Positions 12,086-22,724 of a stretch of DNA of 64,000 nucleotides are shown here, piece by piece. A model generated the notes under the pieces. It saw nothing but the letters and a program-made list of their open reading frames with translations. It was not told where the DNA came from and did not search any database. The number at the start of each line of letters is the position of its first letter. The stretch's first letter is position 1. This DNA comes from Struthio camelus (lineage: Eukaryota > Chordata > Aves > Struthioniformes > Struthionidae): contig NC_090952.1 in the NCBI RefSeq assembly GCF_040807025.1, positions 23,743,068 to 23,807,067 on the forward strand. Direction: 5' to 3'. The translations under genes were made by a program, and so were the position numbers.

Positions 12086-13337
12086 CTGCGTCATGTTTAC
12101 AGAAACCGCCCTGCAGACACCAAACGCGCAACCGCGAAGAAAAGCAAAGCAAAACGGGGCACAGAAACAGAGGCGACCTTTCGCCGCCGGTTCCCCAGCC
12201 CCAGCGTCTGCGGCCACGTTCGAGGGGAAGCCGTCGTCTGACCTCCCGCCTCCGCTCACGCCGTCGCCCCGTCGCGGCCACGAGGCCGGCAGTGCTTCGA
12301 GGGCGAGCGGGCGCGCGGGGATGGCGGCGGGGTCTCTGCCGAGCGGCGCCGGCGGGCCCGCTGCCGCAGAGACCACCGCCGGGGAGCAAGAAAACACGTG
12401 CCCGTAATCACCGCAGTAAAGCCCTGCTCATCCTGCGCCCTCGCGGAAGCCGCTCTGCAGCTCCTGGGCTGCTTGCCTGGAAGTTTGCTTTCCAGCTTTT
12501 AAAGCATGATCATTTTAGCCAGGATACGCTTTTTTTTTTTTTTAAATTACTATTAATATTATTATTATTTAGGAGACTGATGGATGCTGCTGCATGATGG
12601 GCTGCCAGAAGCCACCTCTGACAACTCCTTCATGCAAGCGCCTGGTTATCGTGGTTTCGATCTACTAATCCTATTTTGAAGCGAATAATTCAAGGGCCTC
12701 CTGTTCCTCTGCCCACCGCCTGCCAGGTAAGTGGGTTCCCGGAAGGCCGATAAGATGGGCCTGGGGGAGGTCTTGCCACCTCTGTGCCACAACATCGCCT
12801 GAGGCTGTGACTCGCGTCCCGCTGCTCGATTCCGTGTGCTTCTTTTGGTCCCAGCGGTGCAGGTTTCGAAGGCTGGGGGAGCCCCGGGGGGGTTTCTTCG
12901 CTGGCTCCCGGGACCCTCGTCGCCCCGGCACGGGACGCGAGCGCCGCTCTCCCCCGGGAGCGTTTGGTGGAGGGAGCGGTGCGGTTCCTGCCGTTCTCTC
13001 AAGTATCCGCAATTAGCCAAAGCGTTAAATGCAAATTAAATTGCTTGGCGTTGCCGGGTGTAACGAGTGCGGAGGATCGAACCCTTCGTGGAAACTGCTC
13101 ACGCTTCACCCCAGTCATTTTTCAGTGCTCAGCCCTTCCCCGGCAGAGCCGGCCCCGGGCGGACGCCCACCAGCGCTGATTTCCCGGCTGGCAGAAATGT
13201 TCACTTTAGCTTTTTTTTTTTTTTTTCCTTTTTTCCCCCAGCGAGTGACAGCGTGTGCAAGGGAGACGCCGGCCGGGAGAGGGGTCGGCGCGGCGCCCCG
13301 GGCTCGGGCACCCACCACCCGCCTGCCTGCCGCCTCC

Positions 13338-13452
13338 GGGATGTGCGTGCCCGGCCCCCCGGGACGAGCGTGCCCGGCCCCCCGGGATGTGCGTGCCCGG
13401 CCCCCCGGGACGAGTGTGCCTGGCTGCCCAGGACGTGCGTGCCCGGCTCACG
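13338..13452. repeat. 23-bp GC-rich minisatellite, 5 copies
   Basis: Five 23-bp units begin at 13338, 13361, 13384, 13407 and 13430. The typical core is GTGCCCGGCCCCCCGGGA. Units alternate between an ATGTGCG type and an ACGAGCG/ACGAGTG type, so the array is built on a 46-bp dimer. The last two units are diverged. Open frames through the array arise because 23 is not divisible by 3, giving a 69-nt coding period without stops. Confidence 0.9.
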
Positions 13453-15230
13453 GGCTTTGGGGAAGCCCACCCATAGGAGCCAGCGTCGTCGCGAACGCCA
13501 CGGTGCCGTCAGCGCGGCGGTGCCCGGGCCGCCGGATGAGCGAGGCTCCGAGGCGGCGCGGACCTGCCCGAGAGAGCAGATCACGTTTAAAAGAGTTTAA
13601 AATTAATTAAGGAATAATTCACGGGGAGTTCCTTCCTTGCCAGCTGCTTTTGCACGGCTGGAGCGTGAGTTTTCGGCTTTCCCACCGCAGCTGCGGGACC
13701 ACAGGGAATTTAAAAAAAAAAACCAAAAAGCCCCTTTAAAAAAGCTGAGACAACAGTTTCAAGCGCTGGGCACTTAGGTGTCGTGAAACCTAAATTGCAA
13801 GAGCTCAGCAACGCTTTCCTAGCTGCGCGGCGCAAAAGGAGCGCGCAGGCCGTTCCCTGGTGCCGCCCTTTCTCCACCTGCGCGACGACGCTCGGAGCCA
13901 GGAGGCAGTTTTCCGTCGGGAGCGTCAGCCCGGCCGTTAAGGCCCCCAAGCTGCTGCGCGGTTTTTCCCCTTGCTCCCCCGCTCGCAGTCTCCTCGCTCC
14001 CCTCCGATTCCCGCGCTCCCCGCTCGGGGCCGCGAGGTCCCCCCGCCGTGCGGACGCGGGACGTCCCTCCGGCTGGGAGCCCCGAGCGCCGTCCCCTGTG
14101 TTTTACAGCAGGAAATGTCGACCTGACGGGTAACAAATGGCTTTTTTTTTTTTTTTCCCCTTTCCCCTCCTGATCAACTACTGCAGTAAGATGACTTTCA
14201 TTTTTTTCCCCCCTCCTTTTCTCCCCAATCTACGCCCAAACCACAACATGGGTTAAAAATATCATCCGTGAAAAGAAAAAGCAACTAACTGAGCGCATCA
14301 AAAGCAGCCGCCCGGGGCCGGCCTGTTGGAAGCAGGAATGAGGACGGGCACCGGGGCCGTTATCTGCCTGATATCTAACGCCACCGCTTCAGCGTCTGAG
14401 AACGGGGCCTTTTTTTCTCCCCAGCCGAGCGCGGCGGCCTCGCCAGCCGCTCCGAGCGCAAAGCCCGCCATCGGCTGCGGCTCTCCAGACGGCCCTGCTG
14501 ACAACGTCGCGCTCAGATTTCATTCCTGAAAATCTGGAACTTTACGCTGAACAAATAACGTGATCTGGAAAGGATAAAAAAAAAAAAACAAAAAAACCCC
14601 ACGCGCACAATTGCTGGCGCTCGGAGCAGATCTCGCTCGCTTTCCCCCTCCTCCTCGCAAGCCCCAACCTGCTCCCCGCTAGTCGCGACTCGCGTATTTT
14701 CCTTCTTTGCAAACTTCAAACCAACCGGGGGGGTGAGGGGTGAGAGCGGAGGGGAATGAAAAAGGAGATTAAAACCCCCCCCCCCCGGTGTGTGGGCATC
14801 TTTTTTGATAGATTTTTGTTTCCCGCTACTTGCATGAGCACACGTATTTTTTTTCCGTTTGCATTTATGACTTCTTCCCAAATAGCCCTTTAAGCAGATC
14901 AGAACGAAGAGAGCGCCTGAAATTGAAGGGGGGGGAAAAAAAATCATTATTCGATGCGCTGCGAGGAAAGCGCTGATGAGACTGTTGGTACCGAAGGCGC
15001 TTGCAGCGCAGGACCGGGAGCAGGTCCCTCCGGGCGCTTGCAGAGCCCCCCGCGACCGCCGTCGCGCCTGCCCTGTTTCGCTTCCCCCGCCGCACGTGGC
15101 ATTAAAGGGGTCGGCCGCCTCCGCTCCGCTCTGCTAACGACACCCCCGAAAGCACTGACGCGGGTCTGTGTCCTAACGAAGCAGATGTCTGCAAACGACG
15201 AGCTTGCTGGACGGGTGCCCAGGTAGAAGC

Positions 15231-18200
15231 GCTTTGAGGGGAATGAAAGGCCCTAGACAAAGCGCTGGGTGCAGTAATTAGGGCCTCTAGCTCACGCTGG
15301 CAACCTGACTTGCATTTTCAGATCTTAATAAACCAACTTTTACCTCGCTGCTGAACATTGCTGTGCAGCTCCATCCCTGGTCAAGTAAACCCCGATCCAG
15401 CCAGAGCCGCTGGCAACGTGCAGGCCAGCGCTGACATGGAAAACTATCCCATCAAGCGGGAGAAAGCCCCGTCCAGCGGCAATGCCTGGTGTCGGATGAT
15501 GCGTGGTACCCTAGCTCTCCGGGCTCTCTGTCGCTATGAGCATCCCTCTCCCCCTCTCTCTGCTTTCCACGGTAAGAGAGAATTTCCTGCCCCTCCAGGC
15601 AGCGCATGGGATTATTCCCTTCCGGCATTGGTTTGCAAGGAGCCGAGGCCATGCAGCCGGTGGGACCGGATTTGGGGCAGGCGGCAGGGAAAGTCGTCGC
15701 GGCAGTGGAGCTGATTGGGAGGGGAGAAAAGTAAGGGGGAAGTCTTGGCTCTGCTGAAAGAAAGGGAGTATAGTTTTCTCCATGTACAGGAGAAAGGAGA
15801 AAGAAATAACAGGCTCGAATCGTGGCTGGGAGGTTCAGGTCGGCCATTAAGAAATGCTTTTGCATAGTAAGACACCGAGTCAGCAGCTGGGGCAGCTTCG
15901 TCAAGGAGGGATTTTGGGAACAGGCAGGGCCAGCTCGAGGTGGGTCCTGCCAGGCCAGAGAGGGGTGGATCAGGTGTCTGCAGCCCTTTCCAGTCCTATT
16001 TTCTGCCACTCCAGGATTTTGTGAACCCACTACATCAGCGATATGCTCATCTATGGACCAGGAAACTGCACATTTAATGGGCAAGACAACCCCCAGTTGG
16101 GCTCTGCCAGCTGACCTGGTGGGAGCCACGCACCAGCTTCTCCCTAGTTTGTGTGGATTTATCTCTGGGCAAGTTACCCTCTTTATTCTTGCTGGATGAT
16201 TTCTCAGCGGTCATTAATTACAGCCCCCCCAAGGCTCTGTGTTAATGACTCATCCCATGTGGCTGGCGCCGAGGACCGGACACATTGGAGTCTCCAGGAG
16301 CTCTTACTGCCTCTCAAAGCCTTGTTGGTGGCCTGGGCAAACCATGCGCTGCCCTTGCCCTGGAAGTGCCCACCCAAAGCAGAACTCTGAAGGAACACTT
16401 AAAAATGGGGGGGAAAAAAGGAAAAAAAAAAACCCAGGCAGTGATATCTGCTATAAATACAGCTGAGGACACCTAGGGCAGGGCTGAGCGAGGGTTTGCT
16501 GCGTGGAAAGGATGAAAAACGCAAGAACGACTTGTGGGATTGCTTCCTCCGTCATCCCTGAGTTGTGCCATTCATCCCCTTTCTTGCCACGTAAACGCCG
16601 GTCCCCCTCCGCCCCATGCGCTCCCACCCCCTCGCACATCTGCAGTAAGATTATGCGAGCGTGGCTGGAGAATTAAACGTCACGGCTGTAATTCACGCCG
16701 AGAAAGGCCTGCACAAGGCAGACGCAGGCGCCCAGCAGTGTCCCAGCCTGCCCCCCACCCAGCCTGCCCTCCGCGGCAGCGGGACGTTCGGCCACCCGGG
16801 ACGGGGAGGCAGCGGGGCACGGCGTCACCCCCCAGCGAAAGGCTGCTGAGCACGGCCGGGGGAAGGCGTGCGGGTGAGTCAGCCCCACTGCCTGGTGGGA
16901 CCCCCGGGACCCTCTCTGCCTGCCCGCGGCGGGTGACGCGGGAGCGCCGGGAGGGGAGCTCTGGAGCGGCGGTGACTGACGTTAGCTTGCTGGGAAGCTG
17001 TTGGGGAGTATTTTTATCCGCTGGGTGTGAGCGTGCTGTACGTCAGAGCCATCTGCTACACAGTCGTTTTGGGGCGAGCTGGGAAGCGCAGGCATGAGAA
17101 GCGGTGCAAGTGAGTACCTTCCCGTGCCCTTCAGAGCCGTGCCCCCCAGTCTCCTCCACGCCGTGCCTGGGCACGGGGCTGAAACGCACCTTATGTTGCC
17201 AAGGTGGGGACCAACTCCTGCCTTCCCTAGAAGGGAGCTGGGAGGTGCAGATCCCCCCCATCCATGTGATGGATGCCCTGGGTTAAACACCCTCTGAATC
17301 TGTGGTGTTTGGGGTTTTACCAAAGGAGACTGTTTCCAGTGGAGCCCCTCTGGTTGCGGCCGGGCTCCTCCACGGCAGGAGCACCAAGGCGCCTGGTTCA
17401 GGTTCACAATGAGCCGTCTCCTGCTGATGAGCTGTAGCTGGGAAGACACGCCTGTCCAGTTCCCTTTCAACACTCTCTAACCTCCTTGCGGCCTGGGGTT
17501 TCCTGCCAGAGCGTAAGATTTAATCACCCCTTAACGACAGCCAGCCCAAGGAGAGCATTCAGCCACGTTTTCCTACAGGACTCCATCTGAAATCTTTATC
17601 TGAGCACAACCCCCACTAAATTCCCTGACAAACGACTGGGGCAGACTGCTGGCCAAGACCAGAACCGTACTGAGCAGACGGCTTAAGTCCTGGTAGGACC
17701 CAAGTGGGGTTTTTAGACCTAATTGGTGCCATTAGCTGGGCTTGGGGTCCTCCTCAGCTGCCAAGGTTCGTCGGTGCTGGTATACTGCGCTCTTCCAACC
17801 AACCTGAGCTTGAAATCAATCCCGTGAATCCTACGCACACGGGAATCACCTGTACTGATTTCTACCTTCATCTGCTATATTACCGATGTGAATTTAGATG
17901 ATAGTGATAAGATTCATATGGATTTAACTGCACCTCCACAAAGAGTTTGTACTAATTCCTCTAGAGCAGACTCAAAGTGGTTTAGGTAAACTGAGACAAC
18001 TTTGTAGAGCGGCTGAAGTCTCTGCGTAGCACCCACTGGTAGCTCCTGGGCAGCAGGAGCAAGTTGGACCTTCAACACAAGGTCTGCGCCTGAGAGAAGA
18101 CATGACAAACTGGAAGAAGGCAAACAGAAACTGTGAAGCACCTAGGTCTCCTCTAGTTTCTCCTTCCCTATCCTTGCTTCTCTCTGCAAAGCTGGCAGGG

Positions 18201-21200
18201 CTGCCGTTTTTCCACCAAATGAGACGACGGAAATTCGAAATGCCAAGTTGTGCAAGGCCTGTGGCATACGCTGGAAGAGGCTCCTTGCAGATGCAACGCG
18301 GATGATGTCACCTTGTCTCCGGTTCCTGGCAGCGCGGCCAGCGGCGGGGCTGAGCCAGCAGCTCTCGCGCTGGAGCCAGACTTTCCCCAAGCCCAGGTGT
18401 GCCCAGACCGCTGGCAGCAGAGAGGTTCAGCCCCCTCCGGGGAACGGAGGAGACTCACAGGCAGCTTTCAGGGAGGGCAGAACCAAAACTGCCCCCAAAA
18501 CCCTGCAAACAGCATGGGCTCAGCACCTCTGACCGGCCGTTTCTTCTGGGGGCGAGGGGGCCCGTAGCCCCGGCCCCAGCGGGTATCGCGGTGCCCGTGC
18601 CATGGGAGCCCGTCACCGAGAGCGGCTGCTCGGGCCCCTCGGTTTTCATCGTGGCAGGCCACAAAATACTTCCTAGGCTGGAAAAGAAACACTGAGTCCG
18701 GTGGCAAAAATACTAATGGGGGGGGGGTGTGTGCAGGGGGAAGAGTTTTGGGGGAGGCAAGAAGGGGACGCAAGTCTGGATTTTTCACCCTGAGAAAAAA
18801 ACCCTCAGCATTTAAAACTAAAATGCAGGTTTCCCCCTCTGCTTCTCTCCCTCTTTCCTTTCTCCTGGGAAACAGAGGGAAGTGGGGAAGGGGAATCATT
18901 TGAGAAGGAAGGCTGGGGAGAGGGGGCTGGGGAGGTGCTGCCAGAAGTGAGAACACACTGGGGAGGTGGAAAATTTCAGTGAAAAATTTCCTTTTTGAGA
19001 GAGGCTACTTTTCCATTCCTTAACAAAATAAAAGAGGTTTTTCATGAAAAATTTCAGGCAGCCCCATTGTTTTGCTGCAGCCTTTGATTTAACCACTTGA
19101 TCAAGCATTCGACAAAACCCTCCGTGTTTTTCAGGAGGTTTCTTAAATCCTGCCGAGGTATGGGATTATGAGAAACAACAAATGGCAAGCTGTCTCTAAC
19201 CCCACAGACTTTCTCACTCTCGTTTTCTCTCTCGCTTTGGAATAAAAAATGCAGTGCTCCCTGCTGAGTTCTCTTTAAAATTCACATTGTCTCTTCAAAT
19301 AAAGGCTGGGAGGGTGAGGTAGTGCTTTGAAAACCAGAACTCAGTCATACATTGCAGGGCCAGATCCTAAAGGATTATTCTCTCTTAGGACACTTTATAA
19401 CTTCATGAGAACTTATGGCCTGGTTTATCAACTTAGGCAAGCGAGCGCCGCTTCGGCAGGCGGCAAGGCAAGCGTCCTCGTGCCTGCGCGCCCAAACCAC
19501 GCTTTGCCCCCCGACCTTCAGTGGAGACCTTGTCCGAAGGGGAAGTCAGTCCCTGCTCCCGCTGTGGGATCCCTCAGCCCCTGGAGAATTTTAAGCCATG
19601 ATAAAGCAAAGCCCTGCTTTGTCCCAGGGATGGCTCGGCCCATTTCATGTGCTGGCCAGGGGACAGGGCTGTCCCGGGGACGCTTGGCATGCCCCATCCC
19701 CACCAGGGAGAAAGCCCCAGCTGTAGCCTCACCATTGCTGCTATCCCAAAGTCTGGCTGCGGTGACATGACTTTCCACTGTTTGCAGTGCAATTCCTTGA
19801 TTACAGTAGCCCGCGCTGCCCCAAGGGCCGCACGTCGCTCTGGGGAGCGGCTGGCTTTGCTCCTGGGAAGCTCAGAGCTGAAGGAGCATCTTGTTCCCAC
19901 GAGAAGTCACCAGTAGGGCAGCGTGGCCGGGCTTTTGCTGTCTGACTGGCTCTCGCCAGGGGAATGAATAGAGGGCCTTTTCCTCCGTCTTGTCTTGTAA
20001 CCTTTCACAGGCATTGCATTTCACTAACAAAAGCTTAAAAGCAAGGGGGGATGAAGCTGGCAACTTCCTTTGCTGTTGTTTCAGCCTCAGCCTTTTCCCA
20101 ATGTTGCAAAGAGAGAAATAAGTATAATAAATGAGCATATTGAAATGTAAACTGCTGCACATTTCTTTTTGAAATGATGCTGTCACCAGGTCATTACCTT
20201 GTAATGGAGCAATCCACCCCTTTGGGGCTGTGCTGAGACACAGGGTTTACAGCCACAGCACTGAGCAAAGTCATCCCGGGCGCTGTAGCTGGACAGACGG
20301 GCGTGCTTTACTTGTACTGAGGTGGCAGTGCCACGTTTTAGCAGAGACCAACACTTCATCCTGCCAGACACTGTGCAGCAAGCAAGAAAGAGCCAGCACG
20401 CAGAGGACAGAGGACGCACCGTCTGGTGCTTGCCAACCTTTTCAGATGCAAGGGCCGCTCCACCTTTTTGGCAAAAAAGAAAAACCAAGCTCCCGCTGCT
20501 GCTGTGTTCCCCTCTGCCTGCTTTTCACTCACAGCTGACCAAACGTTAGGCCAACCTCTGAAGGCTGCTTTACTTCCTGTCCTCCCCCCTTCACTTGCAT
20601 GCACGGGGCTGGGACAATTTGTTTGACTCGCTGGGGTTTTTGGCAGTCTTTTTGTGGCCTGCTTCCCATGAGTTCACCTACAGCCACTGCCCTGGGAGCT
20701 ACTGGCTGTGAAATGTGGCTGTAGGGAGGAAAGCGGTGCGGGAGCGGGGGGAAAGGAGGTGCTCACGGTGCAGAGATGAGCGGTTGCAGCATCCCCTCCC
20801 CGAGCCTTGCTGGGGCAATGCCTGCCCTGCAGCCGGCTCTGCCCTGGCAGCAGGGAGAGCAGCCCCAAATGGGTTCTTTCACTGGCGCCGCCACCACCTC
20901 CGGGGCCGGCTCTGACCTCGAAGCTTTGCTCCCGCTGTGCTGCTGCAGGGTGAGACAGCCGGGGCGAGCATGTCTCCAGCCAGTGCTGTATCATTTGTGT
21001 GTCTGGGCCCTGCTGGACTCACTCCAGGTGACAGGGGAAGTTTGCAGCAGGGGAAAGCGAGCCCGACGTCTTGTGGCAATAAATACGGTGCTGTAAATAT
21101 CACATACAGAAAAGCATAATTTTTCCAATGGTAATAGTAGGCACACGTGGTTTCACCGAGGGATCTCGGAGCACTACAGTGTTGGTGTTACTGGTGGAGA

Positions 21201-21830
21201 TCTGAGATCCCTCATCCTCTGGTCCTTTTAGAAACCCTCTGTTTGAGGCTAATTATTTGCTTGCATTAAGAGAACATCTTAAGATTGTGCTTAAGCAGAT
21301 CATATCAACCTTTACGTGAAGTTAGAGCACAATGAAATTATGACAGCGCCTGTCTTGTGACAGCACGTACTATTTCCATGTTTGTCAGCAAACAGAAGCC
21401 AGCAGTAATGGCATGGACATAACCGCTGGTGCCTATCCAGGGGCGGCCCCTGCCACCCAGCCCTGCTGGCAGCACACCTGCGGGCAGATGTACTCGCCTG
21501 TTTACATCTACACCGGCGTCTGCTTGCAGGGCTGGAGCACGAGGGAGGACGAGCGTCCAGAGCATTTCAGTGTCTGTGTTCACAAGGCCTCCGTCCTCCC
21601 AAACTCTTGGAAACAGAAGGATCAGTGAATAAAACAGACAGTTTTTACGAGTCTTTCATGCATGTAGTTCAAACCTGTCACAAAGGTGTCAAAATTCATC
21701 AGCTTAGAATCTGTTAAACCTGCAGCAGAGCTGAAGCACCTACAGCTCGAGTTAAAAAAGAACAGCCAACCCTGCTGTTTCCAGCCCACAGCGAAAAAAA
21801 AAAAAAAGGTCGCTTTCTGCTTTGGGGCAT
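15231..21830. other. GPC3-GPC4 intergenic DNA, distal part
   Basis: About 6.6 kb of moderately GC-rich sequence without a recognised gene. It contains a G12 run at about 18717-18728 followed by G-rich, potentially quadruplex-forming sequence, and an A14 run at 21794-21807 just before the GPC4 CpG island. No repeat family could be identified with confidence. Confidence 0.65.
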
Positions 21831-22289
21831 TTTGGAGCCAGGGATGGACACGAGCGTGGAGGCCGACGGCAGCTCCCCGCGGCCTGAGGATGTGCAGTCA
21901 CCGGCTGCTGGGGGCGAGCAGCCTCGCTCGGAGGTGAGGGGCTCGGGGGACAAGGCAGTCCCCGGCCCCGACGGCGGGGGCCGGCGCTCCCGGAGCACGG
22001 CGGCCGCACGGACCTCGCTGCGGGGCAGAGCGGGGCCGGGGCCGGCGGCGGGCGGGGACCCCGGGGCCGGCGGGCGCCGAGCGCAGCGCGGGGGCGGCGG
22101 CGCGCAGCGGCGCGCAGCGGGGCGGGGCGGGGCGCACCCCGCCGAGGGGGCGGCCGCGCCGGGGGGCGGCAGCCGCGGGCTCCGCTCCGCCTCGCCGGCC
22201 GGGCGGATCCCGGCTCCTGATTTTCCCGGGGGCTGCAAAGGCTTGTCCCGGCCCTGCGCGATCCTGCTTGGCTGCCCGCCCTCCCCGCC

Positions 22290-22330
22290 TCCCTCCCTCC
22301 TCCTCCTCCTCCACCTCCTCCTCCTCCTCC
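22290..22330. repeat. TCC-rich polypyrimidine tract
   Basis: A near-uninterrupted C/T strand built mainly of CCT/TCC triplets, with one A interruption, inside the GPC4 promoter/5' UTR. The homopurine-homopyrimidine mirror character makes it prone to length variation and to triplex (H-DNA) formation. Confidence 0.85.
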
Positions 22331-22555
22331 ACCACCCCATGTGCTTCCTGCCGGGCCAAGTTTGCAGAGCGCCGCCGCACGCCGGGCCAGCGGAGCGGAG
22401 CCGCAGCGGAGCGGGGCGCACGGCAGCGGGCGCGGTTCCTGCGCGGCGCGGCGGGACAAGCGCAGCGCAGCGCCGGCTCCGGCCCCGGCCCCGGCCTCGG
22501 GGCGCGCTCGCCCGGCCCCGGCCCCGACTCGGCTCGGCCCCTGCCCGCCCGCACC

Positions 22556-22724
22556 ATGCCGCGGCGGCGCGGCTGCTTGCCGCCCCTCGCCTGCACTTTA
22601 GCCGCCCTCAGCCTGCCGCTGCTGCTGGCCGCCGAGCCCCGCGCCAAAAGTTGCTCCGAAGTGAAGACGCTCTACGTCGCCAAGGGCTTCGGCCAGAGCG
22701 ACGCGCCCAGCCACGAGATCAGCG
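22556..22724 (+). CDS. GPC4: Glypican-4, first coding exon
   Basis: Start of glypican-4, a GPI-anchored heparan sulfate proteoglycan acting as a cell-surface co-receptor in Wnt, FGF and BMP signalling. The exon encodes residues 1-56 and the first base of codon 57. The start ATG at 22556 has an A at -3. It is the only in-frame ATG near the family start, and it gives an Arg-rich n-region, a Leu/Ala hydrophobic core and a likely signal-peptide cleavage near residues 25-27 (LLLAA then EPRAKSC). The mature start [15 protein letters not shown], then DAPSHEISG, matches GPC4 (KSCSEV-x2-LYV-x-KGF, DAP-x-HEI-x-G) better than GPC6 or GPC1. Cys33 is the first conserved glypican-core cysteine. The donor after 22724 is G|GTGAGT, an optimal 5' splice site. 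Phase 1 matches exon 2 at 58141. The signal peptide is somewhat longer than in human GPC4. Confidence 0.95.

Larger units (their letters stand above)
10840..15230. promoter_or_regulatory. Orphan CpG-rich block between GPC3 and GPC4
   Basis: A cluster of GC- and CpG-dense segments, by eye about 11840-12480, 12700-13580, 13830-14120 and 14950-15230, separated by A/T runs. It contains many CG dinucleotides and, in places, GC-box-like strings. No known exon is associated. Such CpG islands away from annotated promoters usually mark unannotated promoters (often of non-coding RNA) or developmental enhancers. The boundaries are visual estimates. Numerous long open frames on both strands here are expected from the composition alone. 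Confidence 0.6.

Noticed and set aside
12321-12407. ATGGCGGCGGGG..., looks like a typical gene start (MAAGSLPSGAGG) in a CpG island
   Set aside because: The frame stops after 28 codons and no convincing splice donor was seen inside it. It could be a small frame in a non-coding RNA, but there is no support.
13029-13610. 193-codon frame with Pro/Arg/Cys repeats
   Set aside because: It is produced by reading through the 23-bp minisatellite; the equivalent frames on both strands are also open.
22268-22555. In-frame open sequence upstream of the GPC4 ATG that would extend the N-terminus by up to 96 residues
   Set aside because: It has no in-frame ATG, starts only at a TTG, is pure GC-bias sequence, and would bury the signal peptide.
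21714-22647. Three minus-strand frames of about 235-249 codons opposite the GPC4 promoter
   Set aside because: They are Arg/Pro/Gly/Ala-rich translations of a CpG island, overlap each other in different frames, and show no domain or splice support.
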